Source: Perkinsus olseni (Eukaryota; Perkinsozoa; Perkinsida). Taken from it: 64,000 nucleotides of DNA. The notes under the pieces were generated by a model, which made no database searches, was not told the DNA's origin, and saw only the letters and a list, made by a program, of their open reading frames with translations. The position numbers and the translations under genes are program-made. Shown here one piece after another: positions 1-11,899 of this stretch. The first letter of the stretch is position 1. Every line of letters begins with the position of its first letter. The stretch spans positions 1 through 64,000 of the forward strand of contig JABANN010000026.1 in the NCBI GenBank assembly GCA_013115125.1, given 5' to 3'.

Positions 1-555
1 CCCATGACTCAATCACTTAGAGCCCTAGAGCCGGGGCACGTAGCTGTCTCTGACACCTCTAGCTACACCAGCCGTTTTGGCGAAATCGTGTTCAGTAAAC
101 TGCATCCAGAACAGATTCTGGAATGGGTTCCAGAATCGGTTCCCAACATGTTCAGTAGGCTACTCCTCTGGCGTAACCTCCCGTACAAGCATTGTCGACA
201 GTCGGACCAATTTTGGGCGCCTGTCGGGCCAGTAGCAGTGATCAACACGGTATTTACTCATAGCAGAAGGGCATTGGCAAGTGCTATTAAGAGTAGTTGA
301 CGTCAACGCGGTATTTAGTGCTGTACTGGCATAACAGAAGGGCACTCGGGAAACCCCCGATGCTCTCATGAAATTTATAATAGGACTGTAAGACTCGAGT
401 GCTTTTGTGATAGTGCTCTCAATGTGGAACGGAGCGCCATTTTGAAAGAGCATTTGCCCTGTTCTGATAAAATTATAAATCCCCTGTTCGTAGCTGCGCT
501 CTACGAAAGAACACTTTCGTCATAAGGGAAACGTTGTTCAAGTGCTTTTGTAACC
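1..555. other. Stretch without a supportable gene
   Basis: Only short overlapping open frames on both strands, none with splice-consistent extension or a recognisable motif. It may belong to the 3' part of a minus-strand gene whose possible first exon is at 556-834. Confidence 0.4.
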
Positions 556-834
556 CTACGACAGGTTTCTGTGAACGCGATGTTTTGAGCCAAGGTGGTT
601 GTGCTCCATTTGTCGATGACGTATATCCATCTCGATGAGGCCAAGCGGTCGGAAGTATGTGGCACGATGAAAGATGTGACGTAGTAAGGGGTTGTCTGAG
701 CTTTCTCGAGTCATCTCGATAGCAAATACCTTCGTGTTCCTGGTGTACGCGAGTACACGGACTATTTTTGTCGTTACCGTTTCTGCGAAACAGTAGAACT
801 GGTTGGGCATGAGACTAGGTGTGATGAGTAGCAT
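556..834 (-). CDS. Possible first exon of an unrecognised minus-strand gene
   Basis: A 92-codon open frame begins with ATG at 834 and reads toward the left edge, divergent from the histone deacetylase gene whose coding starts about 40 bp away. The peptide is of balanced composition (it includes [19 protein letters not shown]) and does not look like a shadow of another frame. I do not recognise it. No clear splice donor follows the in-frame stop, so it could be a short complete gene or the start of a spliced one. The closeness to HDAC would imply a shared bidirectional promoter. Confidence 0.3.
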   Translation of the reverse strand: MLLITPSLMPNQFYCFAETVTTKIVRVLAYTRNTKVFAIEMTRESSDNPLLRHIFHRATYFRPLGLIEMDIRHRQMEHNHLGSKHRVHRNLS

Positions 835-872
835 TGTGATGGTACTGACAGTACGGTACTAAGCCATTGTAG

Positions 873-3515
873 GTATTTCTACGAACCTGATCATGGTAGT
901 TATTACTACGGTGAAGGTCATCCTATGAAACCTCAACGAATACGTATGGCACATGACTTGGTCGTAGGCTACGGTCTTTATAAGTAGCGCTTACAGCATT
1001 TGCCGTTAGTTCATGGTGCAAACAAGTCAGGCACATGACGGTCTACCGTCCACATGTCGCCACGGATGCCGAGCTCACTAACTTTCACGGAGAGGAATAT
1101 ATATCGTAAGCGGGCGTAGGAGCGAACGGGCACATGAGGGGCTCAAGACGTGGTGTACGACGGCGTCTTTCAGGTTTCTTAAGATTGCAACTCCGGATAA
1201 TGTCCGTGACTATGCCTCACAGTCCAAACGATTCCGAGTTGGAGATATCATCACCGACTGCCCGGTGTTCGATGGCCTGTAGCACGGTTACGGATTCGGT
1301 TGGTCGGGATTAGGTCCTCACATGCTTGTTGAGGATACTCTAATACTGTACTAGGCTATTCAGGCTGTATCCCCCTAAATCTTATTATTATCAACTTGAG
1401 ATCATCGTGATGCTCGCTTTCGGATGTTATCTCTCTATGAAAGAAAGATTAGAGCCCGGCCACTCGCAACAAAGCGATAAAAACTGAAATAGAATCTTAA
1501 CATGGCGATGGTATAGATTCATGCCCTATTGCCGCTTTAGGCGAGAGCCTTAGTGAATTTTATACTACTACTACGCCCCCTCTCAGCACTCTGTAACACT
1601 GCTCTAGGTACGATTTTCAACGTACCTTAGCAGGGGGAAGCTTGGATGCAGCCCATGAGCTCTGTTCTGAGAACGCTGATATAGCGATTAATTGGTGAGG
1701 GGTGGATCTAAGGTGTCTGCAGTGGAGTCTTGGGTCTTCTGGTGATCAGGGCTGGAGGTTTGCACCATGCCAAGAGGAACGAGGCTTCCGGATTCTGTTA
1801 CGTCAACGACATCGTCCTCGCTATACTCGAGCTCTTGAGGTTTCATCCGCGAGTCCTCTATATCGATATCGATGTAAGACTATGCTTGCGCTGCTGCTGC
1901 TGTTACTACTACTACTTCTACTACTACTCCTATTCTGAATAATTTTGCGGTTCACAATGAATCTCTCAGGTGCACCATGGGGACGGTGTAGAAGAAGCGT
2001 TTTACCAAACATCCAGAGTGATGACGGTCAGCTTTCACAAGTTCGGGGACTTTTTTCCAGGTTTCCATCCGTACTAGCTTCATCGCTCCAAGACACATCT
2101 TTCAGGGACGGGCGACATCAGCGACATAGGGACCGGAGAAGGAAGGTTCTATGCGTTGAACGTGCCACTGGACGAAGGCATTACTGATGACATTTTCTCT
2201 GACTTATTCAAGACAGTTATAACTCGTGAGTGCTGCGCTCTGGTCTGATAGACGATATCGTAGTGGATGGGAAATGAAAGTCCCAGTATAAGATTGAAGT
2301 TTGAGACTCCGGTGATGAGAATGTATTTGTAGGAGTGGTCGAGATTTATCAACCAGGGGCTATCGTATTACAGTGCGGTGCAGACTCTCTTGCTCATGAT
2401 CGGTAGGTTGAATCATGACGGGTATATCTATTTGCATATGTCCTGTGACTCAGACTAGGCCGCTTCAACCTCACTCTGCAAGGCCACGCTAACTGCGTGC
2501 GGTTGGTGAAAAGCTTTGGGATACCATTACTGTTGCTCGGAGGTGGCGGGTAATATCAGCGACTATTACTACCTTGGTTATTGTAGGGTGCCGGCCACGA
2601 TTGCTCTTTCTGCACTTTTCATCATGTCAACACATCAGGTATAGATGTGCTGCATCAGGTATACAATTCGGAATGTATCTCGCTGTTGGGCCTATGAAAC
2701 GGCCGTGGCGCTTGATCGGGACCAGGTAATAGAGGACGAGTTAGCCGTGGTGGTCTCGATCGTCATCGGTTGTAACAAAGTACAGGAGCAAATTCACAAT
2801 CTCAGGATCTGCCCAATCAGCTACCAATGAATGACTTCTGGCACTACTATGCGCCTGATTATAAACTTCAAATCCAGCCCGTAGCTGCCCTTCACAATCT
2901 CAACGCACCTAGCGCTTTGGACAAGGTTAAGACGGAATGTTTGAAGAACGTTGAGCTGCTCGTAAGTGGTTGTTCATCGGAAGCCATCGGTATTGCTGGT
3001 ATTGTCTTGCTTTCTTCTCCGTACAGAAGCATGCTCCGGGTGTAGAGTTCGCCTATTTGCCGTGCGATGTGATTGAGACGGCGAAAAAGAGGGAAGAGTA
3101 AGTGGGGGGAGTAAGCGTGATGATGAGACTTCCAGAGAAATCTTATTCAACGTAGCCCGAAATTTTTCTCAGTATTGCCGTGGCAGGGTTTTTCGAATAT
3201 GCGTGCACGACGGAGGACACACTGGAATCTTATGTGATCGTCTCGTAGGCGGCGGCAAGAGTATCTCCAGATAGCCGCCGAGAAGCAGGAGCTGATGGAT
3301 GATGATGGTGATGGGCAGGTGGGAAGAAGTGGTGTGAGGCCAGCTGTAATAAGTCCCGCCTTGTGGGATGATTCTCACTGATTCGCCCGTGTTGTTGGAT
3401 GCAGTTGCATGCATATAGGAATGCATATCGAAAAGACCATCCGAAAAGACGCCGTAAGAATGGCGATGATGGTGGTGGAGAGGAGGAGGCAGAAGATTCT
3501 GCAGACGGCTCGTGA
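873..3515 (+). CDS. Class I histone deacetylase (Rpd3/HDAC1 type)
   Basis: Zn-dependent lysine deacetylase of nuclear co-repressor complexes. Fourteen exons give a continuous class I protein: 873-983, 1031-1105, 1174-1278, 1608-1694, 1750-1873, 1970-2060, 2106-2225, 2333-2402, 2454-2549, 2659-2725, 2821-2961, 3027-3097, 3249-3318, 3405-3515. Diagnostic blocks in order are [30 protein letters not shown] (the paired active-site His), [17 protein letters not shown] (zinc-binding Asp and His), [14 protein letters not shown] (second zinc Asp), [14 protein letters not shown] (catalytic Tyr) and FAYLPCDV. The last two exons encode a charged tail with KRRRKN followed by an acidic Glu/Asp run, as in other class I enzymes. 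The initiator ATG is not certain: ATG 839 joins the first block only through a 17-nt intron, so an upstream exon is possible. All splice phases agree. Confidence 0.95.
1886..1931 (+). repeat. CTG/TAC trinucleotide microsatellite in an HDAC intron
   Basis: The 96-nt intron 1874-1969 contains a run of CTG, TTA and CTA/CTC triplets. Translated, it looks like a poly-Leu tail, but it lies between a GTAAGA donor and a CTCAG acceptor and is removed when the DIDVHHGDG active-site block is joined. Confidence 0.8.
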
Positions 3516-3721
3516 TGCCATGGACCCACATTCGGATTATCACAGTAGTGACAAGCAGCCGCCCCTTCGGTGCCCGAGGGAGACACCAACGTTTGCTATG
3601 AGACATTTCAAAACTTGTAAAGTTTCACACTAACGCCGAAGGAGCTTACATTGTTGAGTCCGGGGCAACATAACAGTCCATTTGAGCTCCCTCTTAGTTG
3701 TGTTAAGTTTTTTCACTCAGT

Positions 3722-6700
3722 ATGCCAGGCCTGGCAGGGAAGGTGTTAATGAAGACGCTGAAGTATGGCGCGGTCGTGAGTGGTACAGCCTTCGGAGGCT
3801 CTTGTGCCTACATATACTTTACCACGCCGGTAGTAATAGTTTTCCTCGCCTAGGGCCCCGCGATGTAATGGAAGCTGCCGCATTCGCGTCAGTGTAATAG
3901 TTCACAAGTTTCACTGACATGGTAGTCGGACTAGCCTCGTTGATTATCATAGCCCATCGGACTAGCCGTCTGTTATGAGCATTGAGCACGGTCTCAGAAC
4001 CCCATTCCCGCAAGTGCCTATCGGAAGACTGTACCACAGTTCGATCGTGGGAAGTCTTTGGAGAGATTGCGCAGGGATAAGTACTGAAAGTGTCGAGTTC
4101 GTGAGTGTGTTGTACTACGCTCTTGCATCAGGTTCGACATTATTGTGATAGGAGGAGGAGCGACGGGGTCCTCTATAGCATTGGATGGGGCATCTAGAGG
4201 ACTCAAAGTTGCGGTATTGGAGCGGGATGATTTTGGCTCTGGGACTAGCAGTCGAAGTAACACGGTCTCAGGCAGCAGCTACTTTACGTAGTCGTTCCTG
4301 TCGTTACCAGGTACGAAGCTCTTGCACGGCGGAATCGGCTATTTAAAACCAGCACTACTGGGTATGGACATGCAAATGTTTCGGATGATTTATCAGGTGC
4401 CAAGTGCTGTAGGGGATATCTCTACATGCGTATCATACTGGGGCAACATGGATATTGTTGCTTAGTCCGTTCGGGAGCGATCTCACATGCTGCATGCGGC
4501 GCCCTATCTAACGCAGCCAATGCCGATATTACTACCAGCCTTTTACCCGATGGAGGCGCTAAAGAGATGGCTAGGCGTTAAGCTGTAGTGACTTGTGGTT
4601 GGCCATGGCCTCTCTATGTCCGCTTACTCCGAAAGAGGTGCCACTGTGAATGATACTCTCGTTGAGCCTCGGTGAACAGCTCAGGTCAATGATTATCTAC
4701 AGGTTTGATACGATGGCGAAGGTGATGTCGGTTTTCGATACCGGAGTACCCAACTCCTACTGGGTCAGCAAATCTAATACCAAATTCATGGTAATATAGG
4801 ATGCCGCCTCCCGAGCACTATTCCAGCTCACCTTCGGCTCAAGGCGGAGGCTTCTAGCTATATTCTGACCTCTTTCACGTGCCGATGAGTAAAACTGCGG
4901 ATGAGTAGAAGTAGTGTAGTCGAAATAATAGCGTAAGCTCTAGCCTTCCGCGGCATGATCTCTGCGGTCTGCAGCATCATATCCCTCAATGATAGACTAT
5001 CATACACGCTATGCACTTTATAACCTTCGGTGTAACATTTTACTGCGGTTCATTCTTCATTTCGCTGTTGACAGTCCGTTTATTCATTCTGTCTCACCTT
5101 TAGTTCCCTTTACTGAGAAGTGAAGGCTTACTTGGTAGTATGCTCTATTATGACGGTCAATTGAACGATTCCAGAATGAATCTGGCCATTGCCATGACAT
5201 CCACAGTAATGCTGCTGACTTGGCCCTCGATATCTCCAGGTAGCTTCCTGACAGGTCGATGGTTACATCGAGGGATGGGTCCCAGCTACAGTAGTCAACC
5301 ATGCTTCAGTGGAGAATGTGAGGAAGGATGCTCAGGGCCGCTGTGACGGAGTCCAGTAATATATAGGCCCACATACACTGCAGTTTCCCTCTAGCCTAGT
5401 CACATCTCGACTGAATATTATGCGCCGTGGCTGGATATGTATGATTCTCTTTACTCAGGGTGAAGGACAAGTTGAACGGTGAGGAGTTTGAAGTATCTGG
5501 GAGTATAGTTATCAACGCTACTGGGGCCAGGACTGATGCCCTACGACGGGATGTGGACCCTGGCATCGAACCTAAGATAGCGGTCAATGCGGGAGCCCAC
5601 ATGATACTGCCGAGGTACTACCAGGGCTTCGCGGACTCTGCCGGGTGATCTGTCGGATGGCTGTCGGGTGGGTTCTTCGTTCTTGCGTTCAATTGTTGCT
5701 GCTTGAATGGCCAGGTCGTATGCACCAAGGCCGTATGGGATGCTCATCCCAACAACTAAGGGCAAGAATGCACTATATTATTTCCCTTGGGAAGGTAAGC
5801 ATGCCACTAACTTCGTATCTTGCCCGGGTGAACCTTTGCTATGCCACTCAGGTAACGCCCTTATTGGCACCATAAATCACAGCGCTGACTTGGCGGATCT
5901 GCCACCACACCCATCGACGGAGGTTTTGGATGTTATACTTGACGAAAGCACCGAGTATCTTAACTTGAACAAGGAGGATCTCATGAAGGTTGGACCACAG
6001 GCCATCCTCTAAGTTTATCCCATCTTCATAATCAGGATATAACAGCCGCTTGGAGTGGTGCAAGGCAGTTATCCAGCGATCCGAATGATCCTCGTTTCGG
6101 GAAGGTGATCATGACTTAGTCGTCTATTCCGTCGCTCCGCATCTGATCGGTCAGGACTTCCGCGGCCACCAAATCATTGTTGACGGAAAGTCGGGTCTCA
6201 TAAGCATATTCGGGGGAAGCTGGACTACATGTCGGTAGTATTCGAGTTTACAGGCGGAGCGAAGCGTGATTTTGCGATTCCCAGATTGATGGCACAGGAT
6301 TGTGTGGACAGAGCGCTGGCTGAGCACGAGGGAGATGTTGTTGCGACGTATCCCTGCCGTACGTACAAGCTGAGACTCATCGGCAGTCAGGACCCGAGGT
6401 TTGTGGATTACATCAGTGCGCTTGCAGAGTGAATCTTGGCGGCGTAGGTTCCCCTCGTGGCATGCAGACTCGTCGCTCCGGGTGAAGAAAATGGCAATGG
6501 AGCTGCACAGGGAGTATGCAGTTGATATGGATGGTATGTGAATCTTTCATGCTCGAGGATCCAGGATCGATCCCTGAGTGCATAATGTTTGCAGATGCTA
6601 CTCACCTAGCTACAACTTATGGGGCCTTATCTCCCGCGGTATGCGAGTTCGGCAAGAAAACCGATAGTCTGAACCCGTTGCTGCCGAATCAGGTAGTGGT

Positions 6701-7250
6701 TGTGTCGTCTGTCTCCCCTGAGTTTAATGTAGTTCAACAGTCCCAGGCGGTTGCTATCATATTTGATCAACACGTAACCCAGGTGTCGGGCTGCTGCAGC
6801 TAGTGTATCTTTAGTCGTATCTACGCACTGAGGTGCTGGTGGCCTGTGACCAAGAGATGGCGGAGTCTGTCATTGATGTCATTGCAAATCGTACTAGGAT
6901 GGCCTTCGTTGACCCCGTGGGCACTCTAGCGATCTTGCCGGATGTAATATTCTACTCGAATCAGCGTGGGATATTGCCGTACTTCGTTGCTACTCGGTCA
7001 TTTGCAGCCTCCATCCTAATTGAGGTGTATTGCAGTCATCGCCCGCTATTGCCTCTAGATTGTTAAAGCCATTGGAGACCGAAAGGGATGGAACACTGCT
7101 AGAAGAGAGGCCGAAGACGCTGAAGCTAGGGATTTCCTCGCTAAAATGACATATGGCAATCAGCCTGCTGATGAGCGCAACTCTGATATGAAGAGACGGA
7201 GAGCCTACCGTGATTTCCCTACCACTGAAGAGACAAAAGTCGAGGAGTAA
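3722..7250 (+). CDS. FAD-dependent mitochondrial glycerol-3-phosphate dehydrogenase
   Basis: Oxidises glycerol-3-phosphate to dihydroxyacetone phosphate and passes electrons to ubiquinone at the inner mitochondrial membrane. Nineteen or so exons: 3722-3829, 3998-4080, 4132-4256, 4311-4396, 4466-4584, 4703-4790, 5104-5205, 5255-5355, 5459-5644, 5730-5794, 5852-5988, 6036-6104, 6155-6234, 6285-6415, 6468-6533, 6595-6692, 6815-6943, 7059-7250. The N-terminus has a basic-hydrophobic segment (KTLKYGAVVSGTAFGGS) that suits a mitochondrial leader or anchor. Next come the dinucleotide-binding block DIIVIGGGATGSSIALDGA, LLHGGIGYLKPALL, LLGSMLYYDGQLNDSRMNLA, VINATGARTDALR, IFGGSWTTCR and the C-terminal GlpD domain ending in TKVEE. 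No calcium EF-hand follows, unlike animal GPD2. Stops in the linear sequence (for example TAG TGA near 4585) all fall inside introns. Confidence 0.93.
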
Positions 7251-7409
7251 TTTTGTGATGCGATACGGAACTGGGCCGCTGTTAAGTCTCATAATGATTC
7301 ATTCGCCTACCAGCTATCTGAGTTTCAATGCCACTACATAGAGTCTTGTTAGTGTGGTTGGAATCTAGTTCGCCCGGCCCGGTAGGTAGATTATTCTCAT
7401 CTATCTGAG

Positions 7410-9213
7410 ATGGCATCAGACCGCTTGTGTTGGGAGATGAGTGAGTCGGTACTTGGCGGTTTCAACGGAGAGCGTGGATACTGGCGTGGGGTGTATGGAA
7501 CTCGATGGTGTTTGGCAGTCCTTCTTTCCCTATGAGTAACGTATTAACTATGACTCGACCAAGACCCTCGACAGGTGGTGGAGGGAGGAGCCCGTGTAGG
7601 GCCCCAACGGCAGCAAGCTTGGAAGCTGCGCATTTGGAACAGTATTGGGATGGTAGTAATAATAATAATACAACTCGAGAGAGCAGTGGGAGCCCCAGCT
7701 TCCTCAGGTCCGTGCAGGGGATGTGGTCGTCACGATCACGGCCATACAAGCGGCGGCGGCGACCTTGTTATACCGCTTCCAACACCATGTCAACTCTGCG
7801 ATATGAATGGTGGTAGTGGCAGTCCGGGTGGGGGGACGACTGCTGCAAACACGCCGGGTAGAAGTAGCGATGAGGATCGGCAGTCTTCTGCTGTAAACCG
7901 CCGTAACATTATTCCGCGGGCGGCGCGGGAGATTCACAAGAGCGCTCCATGCAAGGCCAGCGGAGGGTACATGGACGCCAATCGGGGGGTATCCGAGGAT
8001 ACGACCGCTGGAGATTCCTCGCCTAGTGACACGAGTAGTTTGGATGATGACATCAGGGAGGCAGCCCTGCAGTCACCTGAATGGGCCAATTCTGATCCAC
8101 CGATCCACCGACCCGAAAGCTACCCGACGGCCAAGTTGTTCTTACCAGTTCCCGTAATGTTAACGAGTGTGACACATCACAGTGACGGTGTGGCCTCGTT
8201 AGATTCGCCCACCTCCGGGCTTCCTTTGTAACCAAGTCCTTACGGACACCGAAGTCCCTCCGTACGGATTGAGTCCAGTGAGCGTACCGGGGGAGGACAC
8301 CCCGGTTGATGAGGACATGGTGGCGACATTCGACAGGTTGAGGTGATAATAGGGTGTGATGGTTGCCTTCTCCTCGAACTTGGGATCATCTCGAACCCTT
8401 CTGAATCTACGCTCTTCTAGGTTCATGGCCATTGGCATATCAGAAACTTCTGGTCTGCACGTACGGCTTCACTACGGTGACCGGAAGCTGGTCAATGCAA
8501 ACTCTGAGAAGTATCAGGTAATATCGATCAGCCTCATCCTTGGATTGAGCTTCGACCCTGAACGTAACTTTATCAGCCACAAGTGGAGGAGCTGAGGGAG
8601 CGTTGGGTACCCGAGAAATGCCCCCCACGTCACTGCAGAGCAAGAAGGCGTCACGCTCGAAGCACGACTTTCGATGGTTATTCGGCGGCTATGACTGGGA
8701 GCATGCCCGCGCCTCCTTGGCCTTCAAGCGCCAGGTTCGACAACGCTAGCCAAAGATGCAGTGGAGTCACTACGGAGTGGAACAAGAGAGCTGCTATAGG
8801 GCGGAGAGGGAGCCCCAATAGAGGTGAGAGGCATGCACCAAGACAATCCGCACTGTAACTCTCCGTTTCCGTCAGATCTTCGGCTAAGGTCAACAGCGAC
8901 CATGGGGATGATTAGTTATAATCGCCGGCTGCGGAAGCAGCAAGTGCGGTCGTTGATGCAGGGAGGTGGAGGAGGAGGGGCAGGATGCCATTCCCGCAGA
9001 GCTTCATCATTGGGGCTTGCCCACAACGGTGCGATGCCGATTGGACCTGGCGGTCTTGAGGAATGTGGCACTAAAGATCGATATTCAACAAAGCTGTCAA
9101 GCTGCAGGTGACGACCCATTCGATGCGCCTCAATGGGCGAGGGGACTTTATCCTTCAGGTTATTCTGAAATCGATCAAGGAAGATAACGATTTGCTGAAT
9201 TTTGGCACGTGAA
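7410..9213 (+). CDS. Unrecognised multi-exon gene with a disordered Ser/Gly-rich region
   Basis: A likely start is ATG 7410 (MASDRLCWEMSESVLGGFNG). Downstream is a long open stretch, about 7690-8231, rich in Ser, Gly, Pro and Asp, including a GGSGSPGGGTTAANTPG segment. An exon at 8443-8518 (…GLHVRLHYGDRKLVNANSEKYQ, AG before it and GTAATA after it) looks structured, and another follows after CAG near 8579. A final open segment reads VILKSIKEDNDLLNFGT and stops at 9211-9213. Frame changes between 8580 and 9130 are not all explained by introns I can place, so the exon structure is tentative and a frameshift is possible. I do not recognise the protein. Confidence 0.4.
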
Positions 9214-9879
9214 AGAAATCACGATCGATTTTGACTCCAGCTGTTCTATTAATTTCAATTTTTGAAATTTCGGCTTTGATGATATTATGGGCCCTGCTTC
9301 CCCTACCCCTCTTCCGCGAATGACCCTTGAGAGCGCTACTCCGGTGATCATACCTACCCTAGGTAATCGCAATCAGTATGTCTGTTGATAAAGATCACTT
9401 TCTACCAGCTGCTATATGTTCTGCTACTACCACTACTACTACTGCCTGATGTATCAGCCTGGATTGTCAGGCAGGTCGTTGAAGTTTGTTCTGATCTCCA
9501 TGGTGTGCTCGTGTTTCTTCGTGTCTTGTACTGTATTTTTGTGCTTCTGTTTCACTAGACTTGCAAGCCTCAGGCTGCCAGCCTGTGCTCCAATCATCAG
9601 AGACCGTACTTCTGGTAGACGATTTGCACTTCGTCAATGGGTGTGTCCACACATGATGTCTTACAGTACTTCCACCACCAAACCACACCAGCCTATTTTT
9701 TCGATGTCATCATTTCTGTGCGCGAGCTTGGACCGTTGGGAGTCCTCAAGCCTGTTAGGTCGAAGCGATATTGCGTCACAAACAGGGTTTCTATCGATCC
9801 TTGATAAGAGCTGTGTTGAACTGCCGATGGTCAACACTACGGGGAAGTGAAAGGTCTGTGAACAAGACTCCTCTTTCTA
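9214..9879. other. Stretch between convergent genes; one unsupported 144-codon frame
   Basis: Holds the 3' flank of the gene ending at 9213 and of the minus-strand FkbM gene ending at 9880. A plus frame at 9416-9850 has a hydrophobic Cys/Phe-rich middle (VCSCFFVSCTVFLCFCF), but no homology is recognised and there is no splice context. A small AT-rich hairpin (8-bp arms, 3-nt loop) lies at 9251-9269. Confidence 0.35.
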
Positions 9880-11621
9880 TTAGACAACTGAATATTCATC
9901 ATCATCAAGTGTCTCATACTCATCGGGGAAGCATATAATGATTTCATGACGTTCCAACAAGGGATGCTTATGGCAGTGGTATCTATCAACTGAGTTGTGT
10001 CACAGTAGTAACACCCTTCACTCACCGCAGAGGCTCGACCTGTTCGATGAAGGACGTATCTTCGGTCCAATAATACATCTGCGAAGCGAAGGCGGAACAT
10101 TTCCAGAAATACGGATCCCGCTGGATACTAAGTTTAATCAGCTGACCTGGTTTTCTGCGTAAATCAGTGGGCGGTCTTTCTTGATCGTTTCCCGGGCTCC
10201 CATTGCCACCAGGTGCTCCATGCCTTCAACATCGATCTTCAAGAAATCTATTTTGCGAGCGAATGAGAACCTAACCCTGACACTGGGAGCTGATTGAGTT
10301 GGTGGGATCAGATGCATTCCACCGCCCGAAGGATGCTCAAGAGACTCCTACGAATCAAGACTGCGTATAGTGATGTTCTCAGTGCCGCTGTAGGCAACGA
10401 GAGCGACCTCCTCCTTCTGCTGTTGGAATACTCGCATTGCCCCTGAGCAGGATGCTCCAGAAAGCGAAGGTGCTCACGCGACCGTGACGAGAGCATCCTG
10501 CGCGGCACTCATCACTTGAGTCGGACAAACGATTCGCACGAACCACTAGCCCGCTGAGAGCACTAATGAACCAGTATTCATCAGGAAGACCCTACCTAGG
10601 TTGCCAATACGACTAGAACTTGGTGCTTGAACTTCGACGACCTTTGCTGGACCTGGCTCACCAATGCCTACGTTGTAAGTGTAGACATTAGACAAGCCAT
10701 TGAGAACCTCCGCAAGTCGACGTATGATGAGGCATTTGTGGGTTGAAATGACCTACCACATTAGCAGTAAGGATTTGATACATGAATCGGAAGGGCTCGA
10801 AGCAGTGGAGTTGCCCAGAAGGGCCCAACTTCTCAGCGAGGGATATAGAGTATCTGAATTAGTCAACGGTCTCCGAGTATAATAACCTGCACATCATAGT
10901 GTGTACAGGAGCCAACCCGGTGTGAATGGTATCCTAGCTTGGCTGCATGCAGGACACTTACGCCCCCACGTTTGCGCCAATCTCGACAACAGTCTGCCCT
11001 GGTTTAATGTAGGATAATAGGAAGGACTCTTCGGTTGGGTCGTAAGTACCGGTCATCTTCATAAAGGCTGATACAACGTAGTCATTACCAGGGAGAGCAA
11101 GGACCTAAACCAGCCTACTGATGTGGCAGGTCGATGCTACAACAGCTCCTTCAACAACTGTCCTACGGAACTAGAACATAGGTCGGATTACTCTTGTCGG
11201 ACTAGTCTGACTGGCTCCTGCGGTGATAAGAACCGGGAAGTGCTGTCCAACTACGGTATCAGGGATGAGTGAAGGTGACGAGCGTAATAAGGTAGAACAG
11301 AGTGCGTACCTGGCAGCTGAGCTCCGCACACTGCGTGGGTCTCGTACCTCTACTTCTGTTGGTCCCATGCTTCACGCTGCATGGTATTGTTCGCATCGAT
11401 CCAAATGCCGAAGGTGAAATTCTTTATCTGGAAAGCAACGCCGAGCTCCGCTTGAGCATAGTTTGCCGAGGAAATTTGAGAGATCCACTGCCGACGCAGC
11501 CCCTTACAAAATCCGCACAATCACTGCGCTCATCTTCTAGGGGAAGTGAAGCCAAACCGGTGATGTAGAAGGCGAAAAAGACCACGCATGCAAGCCGCAT
11601 CACATGAATCGAATTGAACAT
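9880..11621 (-). CDS. Secreted FkbM-family SAM-dependent methyltransferase
   Basis: FkbM proteins are class I O-methyltransferases, often acting on sugars or glycoconjugates. Ten exons on the minus strand: 11621-11508, 11427-11354, 11309-11192, 11104-10962, 10853-10757, 10707-10596, 10430-10352, 10282-10147, 10078-10026, 9982-9880. The first exon encodes a signal peptide (MRLACVVFFAFYITGLAS), so the enzyme should enter the secretory pathway. The FkbM core follows: TVVEIGANVGA (SAM motif I), LHCFEPFRFMYQ, NVVLNGLSNVYTYNVGIGE, then KIDFLKIDVEGMEHLVAMGA, the family hallmark. The C-terminus has YAENQ and an acidic end (DEYETLDDDEYSVV). All ten exons join in phase. The LicD-type gene upstream lies on the same strand and is also secretory. 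The substrate is not deducible from sequence. Confidence 0.9.
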
Positions 11622-11899
11622 CGTAAGCTACTCGAGTTCCGGACCGGCCGGTCGGGGTTCGGTAGGATCTCAGTATTTACCATTTAACCGGTGCATAAAA
11701 CACCGGAGATACCACACAGAGTTCCGTCGTCTACTGCACACCTTTCATTTGTATTAACGTTAAAGCCATCGGTTTTGGAATCCGAGTAAATAATACTCCC
11801 ATTCCGAATTGCCAATCGACTAGCGCAAACACACCTCATCTCATCCAATGAAGTTCACGAAGGGGACCTCACAACATGAAGACATCGTTGGTACACAGG
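11622..11899. other. Intergenic spacer between two minus-strand genes
   Basis: No gene seen. It should hold the 3' end of the LicD-type transcript and the promoter of the FkbM gene. Confidence 0.5.

Noticed and set aside
1702-1938. Open frame ending in poly-Leu
   Set aside because: The Leu run is the microsatellite inside an HDAC intron; removing the intron joins the conserved DIDV and HHGDG blocks.
4585-4702. Adjacent TAG and TGA in the glycerol-3-phosphate dehydrogenase frame, suggesting a pseudogene or stop recoding
   Set aside because: They lie just inside a 118-nt intron; splicing gives a continuous conserved protein.
6231-6253. A 23-nt micro-intron in the dehydrogenase gene
   Set aside because: Using GT at 6235 and AG at 6284 gives a normal 50-nt intron and a better protein (SWTTCRLMAQDCVDRAL).
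11488-11507. A 20-nt micro-intron in the FkbM gene
   Set aside because: The same donor with the acceptor at 11428 gives an 80-nt intron in phase.
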